Origin: a virus
Length of the DNA stretch: 21,932 bases
Virus record (IMG/VR): IMGVR_UViG_3300027833_001702
Coordinates: 1-21,932 of that record
Strand: one strand, 5' to 3'
Shown: piece by piece, positions 14,518-21,006 of the stretch
Layout: every line of letters begins with the position of its first letter
How positions within the stretch are numbered: position 1 is the stretch's first letter
Notes under the pieces: model-generated
The model's input: the letters and a program-made list of their open reading frames with translations, nothing else
The model's database searches: none
Told to the model about the DNA's origin: nothing
Program-made: the position numbers and the translations under genes

Positions 14518-15386
14518 AACTAAGATATTCAGAAGCATTCTATTCACTTCAAGGCGAAGGCAAGTTTGTAGGAGTACCTAGTGTGTTCTTGCGTACTTTC
14601 GGTTGTAATTTACGTTGTCAAAATTTCGGACTAAATAAAGATAGAGTTAAATCTAGATATAATCCAGAAGTAGAACAACTTATTAAGGATGGGGTACATG
14701 AGACTACAAAACGATTTGAAGACTTACCTATTATACACACAGGATGCGACACATATGCTAGTATCTATCCTGAGTTCAAGCATCTAGTTCATGATTCAAC
14801 TATTGATGAAGTAGTAGAGCATTTGCTTTCTCTTACTCCACAGGGTAAATGGACACAAGATGATGGACAAGATGTGCATCTTATTTTAACAGGGGGCGAA
14901 CCGTTGTTGGCGTGGCAACGATTGTACGTAGAACTATTTGAACATCCACGCATGAAGGATCTAAAGAATGTCACATTTGAAACAAACACTACACAATATT
15001 TACATGATGATTTCTATGAATATCTCAACAACAATGACGATATTACAGTCACATGGAGTTGTTCCCCGAAACTTAGTGTTTCAGGAGAATCTTGGGAAGA
15101 TGCTATTAAACCTAATGTTGCTGTTGAGTACCAGTGTGTTACTGATAGCGACATGTATCTCAAGTTTGTTGTCGCTAGCCAAGATGATTTTGCAGAAGTC
15201 GAAAAAGCTGTTAGTGCTTATCAAGATGCCGGGGTACAATGTCCAGTATATCTTATGCCGTTGGGCGGACGCAGTGAAGAATATTCCCTCAATGTTAAAG
15301 ACGTGGCAGAAGCGTGTATGGCAAGAGGATGGAGATTCACTCCAAGACTACACATATCACTCTTCGGAAATGCCTGGGGAACTTAA
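14514..15386 (+). CDS. queE: 7-carboxy-7-deazaguanine synthase (radical SAM), phage type
   Basis: A 290-residue QueE that starts with GTG at 14514 (AGGAAGG upstream). The N-terminus has the family's SLQGEG and FLRTFGCNLRC, and LTGGEPLL binds SAM. The enzyme converts 6-carboxytetrahydropterin into 7-carboxy-7-deazaguanine, the precursor of preQ0. The Fe-S ligands are unusual: C31 and C35 fit C-x3-C, but the third position is F38. The likely third ligand is C78 in HTGCDTYAS, 43 residues later, beyond an insertion not found in the short bacterial enzymes; E. coli QueE also has a spaced motif. The end, LHISLFGNAWGT, is the usual QueE C-terminus, so the protein is complete. It overlaps the small membrane peptide by four bases and belongs to the folE-metK module. 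The length exceeds typical bacterial QueE (about 220-245), owing mainly to the insertion. Confidence 0.9.
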   Translation: MKLRYSEAFYSLQGEGKFVGVPSVFLRTFGCNLRCQNFGLNKDRVKSRYNPEVEQLIKDGVHETTKRFEDLPIIHTGCDTYASIYPEFKHLVHDSTIDEVVEHLLSLTPQGKWTQDDGQDVHLILTGGEPLLAWQRLYVELFEHPRMKDLKNVTFETNTTQYLHDDFYEYLNNNDDITVTWSCSPKLSVSGESWEDAIKPNVAVEYQCVTDSDMYLKFVVASQDDFAEVEKAVSAYQDAGVQCPVYLMPLGGRSEEYSLNVKDVAEACMARGWRFTPRLHISLFGNAWGT

Positions 15387-15456
15387 AGAAAATGAACAAT
15401 TACGTAGGGCTATGGAAGCTCCTATCGACTATGAACAATTAAGGAAACGACTATGA
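15370..15456 (+). CDS. Possible 28-residue protein bridging queE and metK
   Basis: An ATG at 15370 in a second frame opens across the queE end and stops at a TGA that overlaps the metK ATG (ATGA). The product is highly charged (ELKENEQLRRAMEAPIDYEQLRKR), as real small helical proteins are. No clear ribosome binding site is seen. It may exist mainly to carry ribosomes from queE to metK, or may be chance. Confidence 0.35.
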   Translation: MPGELKENEQLRRAMEAPIDYEQLRKRL

Positions 15457-16544
15457 ATCAAAACTATATTTTTACGAGCGAAAGTGTTAGCGATGGACAT
15501 CCTGATAAGGTTGCAGACCAAATCAGTGATGCTCTAGTTGATGCTGGATTCAAAGCAGGCGATGAAACGACTCGTGTTGCTGTTGAAACACTTGTAACTA
15601 CCAATCATGTAACATTGGCGGGCGAAGTAAAAAACTTTAACGTAAGCAAAGATGAAGTTAAAGAAATCGTGCGAAACAAAGTTAAAGAAATTGGTTACGA
15701 ACAAGATGGATTTCACTGGGATAGATTAAACATCTATAATGAACTACATGCACAGAGTGCAGATATTGCACTTGGAACAGACGATTTCGGTGCAGGTGAT
15801 CAGGGTATTATGTTTGGATATGCATGTAATGATAACGATGCATATCTGCCAGCACCTATATATTACGCACATGAGATACTTAAAGACCTCAAAGAAAAAC
15901 GAAACACTGCTTATAAATTTCTATTACCAGATGCAAAATCACAAGTAAGTTTACAATATGAGGGTGGTAAAGTAAAACGTGCTGACCAGATTGTTGTAAG
16001 TACACAGCATACCGAGGGTTCTGAACAACTTCTTAAAAGTGCTGTTGGTGAGGCAGTGAATAATGTAATGGGAGATTTGATTGATGAAAATACTACATGG
16101 CATATTAATCCTACTGGTAAGTTTTGTTATTGGTGGCCTGATGGTGATGCTGGTGTTACTGGACGTAAGATTATCGTTGATACTTATGGCGGTTTTGCTC
16201 CTCACGGCGGCGGTGCTTTTAGTGGCAAAGATCCCACCAAAGTAGATAGAAGTGCGGCTTATATGGCACGTTGGTTAGCAAAGAATGTAGTAGCAGACGA
16301 TATGGCTGATTGGTGTAACATTCAGTTGTCTTATGCAATTGGTGTTAAGCAACCAACAAGCATCTATGTAGAATCAAATGGGTATAGTAAGAGTATCGAA
16401 AAGTTTATCCGTGATAACATCGATTTAAGTCCAAAAGGGATTATCGATAGATTTGACATGTTTAATTTTTATAACTACAGTGAGAACTGTGTATACGGAC
16501 ATTTTGGCGACAAAGATGTACCGTGGGAAAAGATTGGGTGGTAA
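15453..16544 (+). CDS. metK: S-adenosylmethionine synthetase
   Basis: A 363-residue MetK (E. coli: 384) with the family's motifs: SDGHPDKVADQISDA at the N-terminus, GAGDQGIMFGYA, LLPDAKSQVSLQY and GGGAFSGKDPTKVDRSAAY, the metal- and phosphate-binding region. It joins methionine and ATP to S-adenosylmethionine. One odd point: the family's G-G-P-x-G-D segment reads W227-W228-P-D-G-D here, so two bulky residues replace two glycines next to the active-site region. The enzyme may still be active, since the other catalytic residues remain, but substrate handling may differ. In this window SAM is needed by QueE, the radical SAM protein at 404 and the methyltransferase-like protein, so phage-made SAM makes sense. 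The start overlaps the small frame before it, and the rhodanese gene begins one base after its stop. Confidence 0.95.
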   Translation: MNQNYIFTSESVSDGHPDKVADQISDALVDAGFKAGDETTRVAVETLVTTNHVTLAGEVKNFNVSKDEVKEIVRNKVKEIGYEQDGFHWDRLNIYNELHAQSADIALGTDDFGAGDQGIMFGYACNDNDAYLPAPIYYAHEILKDLKEKRNTAYKFLLPDAKSQVSLQYEGGKVKRADQIVVSTQHTEGSEQLLKSAVGEAVNNVMGDLIDENTTWHINPTGKFCYWWPDGDAGVTGRKIIVDTYGGFAPHGGGAFSGKDPTKVDRSAAYMARWLAKNVVADDMADWCNIQLSYAIGVKQPTSIYVESNGYSKSIEKFIRDNIDLSPKGIIDRFDMFNFYNYSENCVYGHFGDKDVPWEKIGW

Positions 16545-16545
16545 T

Positions 16546-16887
16546 ATGAGTTTTTATAAAACTAATGAAGAAAATGAAATCATTACAGTAGACGAATTTA
16601 TTGCTGAATGGATGGATAAAGAAGAATATATCTTAGTCGATATTCGTGAACCAGATGAAATTCAGAAACAAGGGGCTGTTAAAAATACTTTTAATATCTC
16701 AATGTATGATATCCCAGAACAAATTGAAATGGCGCCAACATATATTGTTTGTATTTTTATATGTGATAATGGAGCCAGAGCAGAACAAGTTACAAAATAT
16801 CTAAAAAATAATAATTTCGAAAATATGTTTGCAATTAAAGGTGGAATAGAAGCACTAGTAGAAGCTGTTCCAGAACTAAAGGTGTGA
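16546..16887 (+). CDS. Single-domain rhodanese
   Basis: A 113-residue protein with the full rhodanese layout: ITVDEFIAEW, LVDIREPDE, HIP-like NISMYDIP, the active-site loop C73-D-N-G-A-R and GGIEALVEAVP at the end. C73 would carry the persulfide in sulfur transfer. The loop C-x-x-G-x-R is intact though its second residue is acidic rather than the usual arginine. Sulfur partner or acceptor is unknown; Fe-S cluster supply for QueE, or sulfur chemistry linked to MetK, are possible given the operon position. I chose the ATG at 16546, one base after the metK stop; the longer frame begins inside metK and is unlikely. The ribosome binding site is GGGTGG in the end of metK. The next gene starts one base after its stop. 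Confidence 0.85.
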   Translation: MSFYKTNEENEIITVDEFIAEWMDKEEYILVDIREPDEIQKQGAVKNTFNISMYDIPEQIEMAPTYIVCIFICDNGARAEQVTKYLKNNNFENMFAIKGGIEALVEAVPELKV

Positions 16888-16888
16888 T

Positions 16889-17353
16889 ATGAATATTTTA
16901 AAACCCAAGACTTGGTTTATGACTGATGAAGAAATCAAGCGAAGTGATGCAAGAAAAATTAAAGATGAAAAAGATATGGATCAAGAAATTGCAAATATCG
17001 ATTTAGAATTTGGACACATCACAACAGAAGAACATGCTAAGAAAACAGCAACAATTAAAGGTGAACCATATATCAAAGTAATTAATATGGATCTGGATAA
17101 AGAAAATCCAGGTGCTGGGCATTTTGAACTAGACTTTAACGAACACTTTGTAGAGTATCTAGCTAATAGCGGATATGAGGGAGTAGAAGAAGATATCATA
17201 GTTGATAACTGGTTCAATGATTTATGTAGAAACATTGTTTTAAGTGACTTGGAAGATGAAGAAGGTGAACCAAAGAGTTTTGATGTTACCAGTAAAGAAG
17301 GACTAATCATTCAACGTTTAAAGACTGGTGATGATAGTGTAGAATACTCTTGA
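16889..17353 (+). CDS. Unknown acidic protein
   Basis: A 154-residue, strongly acidic protein that I cannot assign. It starts MNILKPKTWFMTDEEIKR, followed by an acidic/basic helical region, a strand-like segment (EPYIKVINMDLD), and a well-folded-looking part GAGHFELDFNEHFVEYLANSGYEG...WFNDLCRNIVLSDL. It has a single cysteine and no membrane helix. From memory similar sequences occur as hypothetical proteins in marine T4-like phages; I cannot verify this. It closes the folE-metK module: its TGA lies inside the -35 element of the promoter at 17350, which starts the next unit. Confidence 0.75.
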   Translation: MNILKPKTWFMTDEEIKRSDARKIKDEKDMDQEIANIDLEFGHITTEEHAKKTATIKGEPYIKVINMDLDKENPGAGHFELDFNEHFVEYLANSGYEGVEEDIIVDNWFNDLCRNIVLSDLEDEEGEPKSFDVTSKEGLIIQRLKTGDDSVEYS

Positions 17354-17378
17354 CAACAACTTAATAAACGTGTAAGAT
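17350..17378 (+). promoter_or_regulatory. Sigma70-like promoter for the 5'-nuclease module
   Basis: TTGACA (17350-17355), 17-base spacer, TAAGAT (17373-17378). The TGA stop of the upstream gene is part of the -35. Start near 17385, with an AGAGGA site before the ATG at 17407. Confidence 0.75.
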
Positions 17379-17406
17379 AGAATCAAATTACAATAGAGGA
17401 TTACTA

Positions 17407-18408
17407 ATGGCTACATTTATTCTTGTTGATAGTCTCAACATGTTTCATAGAGCAAAGCACGTAGGACATCGTGGGGCAGATATTGATACTAAAATCGGTA
17501 TGTCATTTCATATTATGATGTCAAGCGTAAAAATGTGTTATAATATGTTTAATGCAGATCACGCAGTGTTTTGCTTAGAAGGTCGCTCATGGCGCAAAGA
17601 CTTCTATACTCCATATAAAGCACAACGCCGTGCTGCACAACAAGCTAAGTCGGTACGTGATCAAGAAGAAGATGCAATCATGTTTGGTGCATATGATAGT
17701 CTTGTAGAGTTTGTTGAAACACGTACTAACTGCACAGTGTTGCAGAATAAAGAAGCTGAAGCAGATGATATGATTGCTCTATTCATTGCATCACATCCTA
17801 ATGATCATCACATTATTGTATCAAGTGATAGTGATTATCAACAATTGATTTGTGATAATGTAACACTATATGATGGTGTTCAAAATCGTATCATCACACC
17901 TGACGGTTACTTCAAAGATGATAAGAAGCGTACTCCCATCAAAGACAAAAAGACTAAAGAAGTTATCCCTCCCCCTGACCCTGAGTGGTTGTTGTTTGAG
18001 AAATGTATCCGTGGCGATACAAGTGATAACATCTTTTCAGCATATCCCGGATGTCGTAAGAAAGGCACTAAGAATAAAGTTGGCATGATTGAAGCATTTG
18101 AGGATCGTAATAGTGGTGGCTTTAGTTGGAATAACTTTATGCTACAACGTTGGACAGACCATAATGGTGAAGAGCATACTGTACGTGATGATTATGAACG
18201 TAATAAGAAACTGATTGATCTTAACGAGCAACCGCATGATCTTAAAGTTAAGTTCCTTGAGACTATTGCAGAACGTAGTGTTCCCAAGAATAAAACAGGC
18301 GTAGGTATGCACTTTCTTAAATGGTGCGGCCTCTGGGATTTACAGAACTTAGCAAAAGCACCTGATGAAATGGCAGCTATTCTTAATAAAGGTTATCCAC
18401 ATGCTTAG
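17407..18408 (+). CDS. rnh: RNase H / 5'-3' exonuclease (T4 Rnh-like, FEN family)
   Basis: A 333-residue member of the flap/5'-nuclease family (T4 RNase H: 305). Metal-binding acidic residues fall in the expected order: D8 in ILVDSLNMF, the EAEADDM cluster, SSDSDYQQL, and the GDTSDNI motif, with a following segment YPGCRKKGTKNK in the position of the helix-hairpin-helix that binds DNA. In T4 this enzyme removes RNA primers and trims lagging-strand ends. A basic, proline-containing insertion (PIKDKKTKEVIPPPDP) lies between the last two motifs. No clamp-tail-like C-terminus is present (ends NKGYPHA), unlike four proteins around the clamp gene. The ATG is preceded by AGAGGA, and its stop overlaps the next gene by eight bases. 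Confidence 0.9.
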   Translation: MATFILVDSLNMFHRAKHVGHRGADIDTKIGMSFHIMMSSVKMCYNMFNADHAVFCLEGRSWRKDFYTPYKAQRRAAQQAKSVRDQEEDAIMFGAYDSLVEFVETRTNCTVLQNKEAEADDMIALFIASHPNDHHIIVSSDSDYQQLICDNVTLYDGVQNRIITPDGYFKDDKKRTPIKDKKTKEVIPPPDPEWLLFEKCIRGDTSDNIFSAYPGCRKKGTKNKVGMIEAFEDRNSGGFSWNNFMLQRWTDHNGEEHTVRDDYERNKKLIDLNEQPHDLKVKFLETIAERSVPKNKTGVGMHFLKWCGLWDLQNLAKAPDEMAAILNKGYPHA

Positions 18409-19117
18409 ATACATCTTTGATGTAGATGGTACACTAACTCCAAGTAGATGTGCGATTGATACAAAGTTTTTAAGATTTATGCTGAAATTCTGCAAAGAGA
18501 ATTATGTATACTTTGCTACAGGCAGTGATGCACCTAAAACTATCGAACAAGTCGGAGACATGTTGTTTAACAGTGTAACACGTTCATATAATTGTAATGG
18601 TAACTCCGTATGGGAGAAAGGTGTCAACGTACATAATAACCCATGGAAGATAAAAGTTCCAGCACATCAAACATTAAGATACTGGTTAGATAATACACAA
18701 TTTCCACATCTTACTGGTACTCACATTGAAGAACGTCCAGGTATGGTTAACTTCTCAATTGTGGGACGGGGTGCTAATACTGAACAACGTGCAGAGTATG
18801 TAAAATGGGATAAAGAATATAATGAACGTGAAAACATGGCATTGTATATCAACTATAATGATAATGAATTTAAAGATGTAACTGCAACTGTAGGCGGAGA
18901 GACTGGTATTGACATTGCTCCAACTGGATCAGATAAAAGCCAAATACTCAAAGATTTTACAAAGTCTGATACAATTATATTCTTCGGTGATGCTATCTTT
19001 GATGGCGGAAATGATTATACAATCGCACAAGCAATTAAGAAAAAAGGTGTAGGTAGAGCCCATAAAGTATCTGGTTGGGAAGAAACTTACAAAATACTAA
19101 CAGATGTATACAGTTGA
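18401..19117 (+). CDS. HAD phosphatase, eukaryotic-type phosphomannomutase-like
   Basis: A 238-residue HAD-superfamily protein. Motif I is FDVDGT with D7 and D9, motif II is ATGSDAP, and the end has FFGDAIFDGGNDYTIA (motif IV). The middle resembles PMM2-type phosphomannomutases: EERPGMVNFSIVGRGA (PMM: E-R-N-G-M-x-N-x-S-P-x-G-R), followed by TGIDIAPTGSDKSQIL (PMM: F-D-x-F-P-x-G-W-D-K). So it may interconvert sugar-1- and sugar-6-phosphates, or simply dephosphorylate a sugar phosphate. With a glycosyltransferase in the same genome region, a role in nucleotide-sugar supply is plausible. The true start is the ATG at 18401, overlapping the nuclease stop; the longer frame would begin deep inside that gene. 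The next gene overlaps its end by 14 bases. Confidence 0.8.
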   Translation: MLRYIFDVDGTLTPSRCAIDTKFLRFMLKFCKENYVYFATGSDAPKTIEQVGDMLFNSVTRSYNCNGNSVWEKGVNVHNNPWKIKVPAHQTLRYWLDNTQFPHLTGTHIEERPGMVNFSIVGRGANTEQRAEYVKWDKEYNERENMALYINYNDNEFKDVTATVGGETGIDIAPTGSDKSQILKDFTKSDTIIFFGDAIFDGGNDYTIAQAIKKKGVGRAHKVSGWEETYKILTDVYS

Positions 19118-19589
19118 AATCGTAAAAGATAGATTTTGGATCGTAGAAGATGCAGGAATAAAACTCGGCCTTATTCGTAAGACCCAGTCTTCTGACTTTG
19201 AAGTTATCATGCAGGATGCTCTAGCTATAGAAACTCTACCATTCGATGCTCTTACTTCAAAGTACGGAAGTAAAATACTAGAATCTAAACAAGTCAAAAA
19301 GATTGAAAGTGTTGAATACGGCAAGGACTTGGATGAAGTTGAGGGGTACCCTGCTAAACATAAAGGCTTCAACAAAGCACTAGATAATTCAGGTATACCA
19401 GTGTATACTAAAACTGAAACATCAAAGGTATTCTATGCTGCTGGTTATTATGGTCTTGCATTCCCCGGCGCAGGCTGGAAGAATACATATTGCGTAAAGC
19501 GTGAGACTCTTGATAACTACAAGTACATAGGACCATTTAAATCTAAGACACAGTTAGAAGCGGAGATAAATCGTGCAAGTGTACAGTAA
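19104..19589 (+). CDS. Unknown protein
   Basis: A 161-residue protein that overlaps the HAD gene's end by 14 bases. No motif recognised. It starts with a strand-like part (YTVEIVKDRFWIVED, KLGLIRK), a middle helical/charged part, and a C-terminal region with aromatic and glycine residues (KVFYAAGYYGLAFPGAGWKNTYC) that looks like a small folded domain with strands. There is one cysteine and no membrane helix. The N-terminus suits a small beta domain, but no function follows from this. There is no good ribosome binding site, consistent with translational coupling to the HAD gene. Confidence 0.7.
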   Translation: MYTVEIVKDRFWIVEDAGIKLGLIRKTQSSDFEVIMQDALAIETLPFDALTSKYGSKILESKQVKKIESVEYGKDLDEVEGYPAKHKGFNKALDNSGIPVYTKTETSKVFYAAGYYGLAFPGAGWKNTYCVKRETLDNYKYIGPFKSKTQLEAEINRASVQ

Positions 19590-19764
19590 CATTAAAAAGT
19601 TTATAGCAACTACAGCACGTGCAAATCAAAAGAACGAAAGACAAGTCCGCATGTCTTTAGAAGAAGCAACTAAATTACAAACAGAAATAAGTCTGTTGTT
19701 GCTAGAATTAAAAGAGGCCGAGAAAGGCCCTCGTATAACAACATTAGACGGAGGAAAATTCTAA
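19573..19764 (+). CDS. Small helical protein with GTG start
   Basis: A 63-residue frame starting with GTG at 19573, with GGAG nine bases upstream inside the preceding gene. After a basic helix (NIKKFIATTARANQKNERQVRM) comes EEATKLQTEISLLLLELKEAEKG, a leucine-rich coiled-coil-like segment. Its TAA overlaps the next ATG. No family recognised. The overlap on both sides argues that it is a real gene. Confidence 0.6.
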   Translation: MQVYSNIKKFIATTARANQKNERQVRMSLEEATKLQTEISLLLLELKEAEKGPRITTLDGGKF

Positions 19765-20078
19765 TGCCAGATTTTAACGCAGTGATGATCATAGGTCATT
19801 TCGTAGTAAGTATTTTTAATGTGCCACTTGGTCAACCATTATATCAATTTGTTCCATTTCCAAATATGGAAGTTTGCCAAGAACATGTGCAATATCAAGC
19901 AACACCGCAGGGTGGACATACAATGAGTATAGAATATAAGATGTATAAGAATGCGCAATGTGTTACTAAAGAAGAGTTCGAAGCACAGATGAATGCCCAG
20001 AGACAAAAAGTTCCTGCTCCACAAGATACTTTACCTGATACAACTCCAATTATTCCAAAAGGTTGGGAAAAAAAGTAA
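19764..20078 (+). CDS. Unknown protein with hydrophobic N-terminus
   Basis: A 104-residue protein with a GGAGG site and an ATG overlapping the preceding stop. Residues about 5-20 (NAVMIIGHFVVSIFNV) are hydrophobic and could be a signal or a weak membrane segment, though no clear signal peptidase site is seen. Two cysteines (C38 in MEVCQEH and C66 in AQCVTKEEF) could form a disulfide if exported. The C-terminus is rich in Gln, Pro and Lys (VPAPQDTLPDTTPIIPKGW), as in flexible tails. Short, cysteine-paired proteins of this make-up are often periplasmic. The late-type promoter at 20081 follows right after its stop. Confidence 0.65.
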   Translation: MPDFNAVMIIGHFVVSIFNVPLGQPLYQFVPFPNMEVCQEHVQYQATPQGGHTMSIEYKMYKNAQCVTKEEFEAQMNAQRQKVPAPQDTLPDTTPIIPKGWEKK

Positions 20079-20080
20079 AA

Positions 20081-20089
20081 GATAAATAC
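20081..20089 (+). promoter_or_regulatory. Late-type promoter GATAAATAC
   Basis: Third copy of the 9-mer, in the 40-base gap before the protease gene. Start would be near 20094, giving a leader of about 25 bases with a GAGGAG site. Confidence 0.65.
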
Positions 20090-20118
20090 ATGGGTAACAC
20101 TCTCTGAGAGGAGCCTAT

Positions 20119-20982
20119 ATGACACAGATTAAAAAATTCTTTAAATTTATATTCGATGCATTAGCATCTACATGGATTTATAAATCAACATCTAAAATAA
20201 TAAAGAACCCATTAATGTTAGTATTAACACTAGCAGTGGTGGGTTTATCAGTTAATCAAGGGCGTATGTATTATGACAATTTCATGGTAGAATACAAACG
20301 ATTAAATTCAGAAAAACAAGAAAAAGAAGACGATACATCAGATAATCTAAAATTTACAAAACTAGATGAATTCCTATATTCATTAACTGGATCAGTTGGT
20401 GAAGGTGACTGCGATAGAATTGTACCAGATATGCCAAGTGATTTTACTTTAGTGTTAGAAAGCCCCGGCGGCAATCTTGCTGAAGGTTCATGTTTAGCAG
20501 CACACATCAAACTACGAAATGTTGTGACTGTTGTACGTGATACACCTATTATGAATGCTGACGGTAAGGTTGTATACACGCCTGGTTTAGTAGGAGAAGA
20601 GTTAGAAATTGATCACTTAAAAGAAAAGACTGTATGCGCATCAGCGTGTGGGCTTATGTTCTTAGGTGGCGACAGACGATATCTTATAGGGGAGGTATGG
20701 TTCGGCATTCATGGTCCAGGTACTCCACGTGAGCTTATCGGTAAAATAAATCCATTACAGGCAGAATCAAGTGCATATCGTACTGCTTCTAACTTACTAG
20801 GGTTACTAGAACGACTGGGCGTTGAAGATCCAGAAGTTCGTAAATTATTTGTTCAAGTCCCAAATCAAACGATGTACTGGGTGCATCCAAGAGATTTTAA
20901 AGCAAAACCAAACATTATTAAGTTGGCGACTAATTATGTTAATTTTTGGGGTTTGACAACAGCGAATTTAGATCCAATTTAA
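20119..20982 (+). CDS. Membrane-anchored ClpP-like serine protease (COG3904-like)
   Basis: A 287-residue protein. One membrane segment lies around residues 30-47 (PLMLVLTLAVVGLSV) after a basic N-terminus, then a charged linker and a ClpP/crotonase-like domain from about residue 85. Motifs: LVLESPGGNLAEGSCLAAHI (S115-P-G-G-N), C173-A-S175-A-C177-GLMFLGGDRRY, where S175 would be the nucleophile, and GIHGPG with H198. The order SPGG ... CASAC ... GxH is that of a group of periplasmic ClpP-like proteins (COG3904) in proteobacteria. The basic N-terminus suggests that the protease domain faces the periplasm. C173 and C177 flank the serine and could form a disulfide, which might control it. The substrate is unknown. 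It has a late-type promoter and is followed 24 bases later by a peptide-transporter-like gene, so the two may act together. Confidence 0.75.
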   Translation: MTQIKKFFKFIFDALASTWIYKSTSKIIKNPLMLVLTLAVVGLSVNQGRMYYDNFMVEYKRLNSEKQEKEDDTSDNLKFTKLDEFLYSLTGSVGEGDCDRIVPDMPSDFTLVLESPGGNLAEGSCLAAHIKLRNVVTVVRDTPIMNADGKVVYTPGLVGEELEIDHLKEKTVCASACGLMFLGGDRRYLIGEVWFGIHGPGTPRELIGKINPLQAESSAYRTASNLLGLLERLGVEDPEVRKLFVQVPNQTMYWVHPRDFKAKPNIIKLATNYVNFWGLTTANLDPI

Positions 20983-21006
20983 ATCGCTCAAATGGAGGAC
21001 TAAAAA

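Noticed and set aside
16453-16545. Longer N-terminus for the rhodanese
   Set aside because: It would run through the end of metK in another frame; the ATG at 16546 gives a normal single-domain rhodanese.
19715-19732. GAGGCC...GGCCCTC hairpin
   Set aside because: It lies inside a coding region, has a bulge and no T tract, so there is no basis for a terminator.
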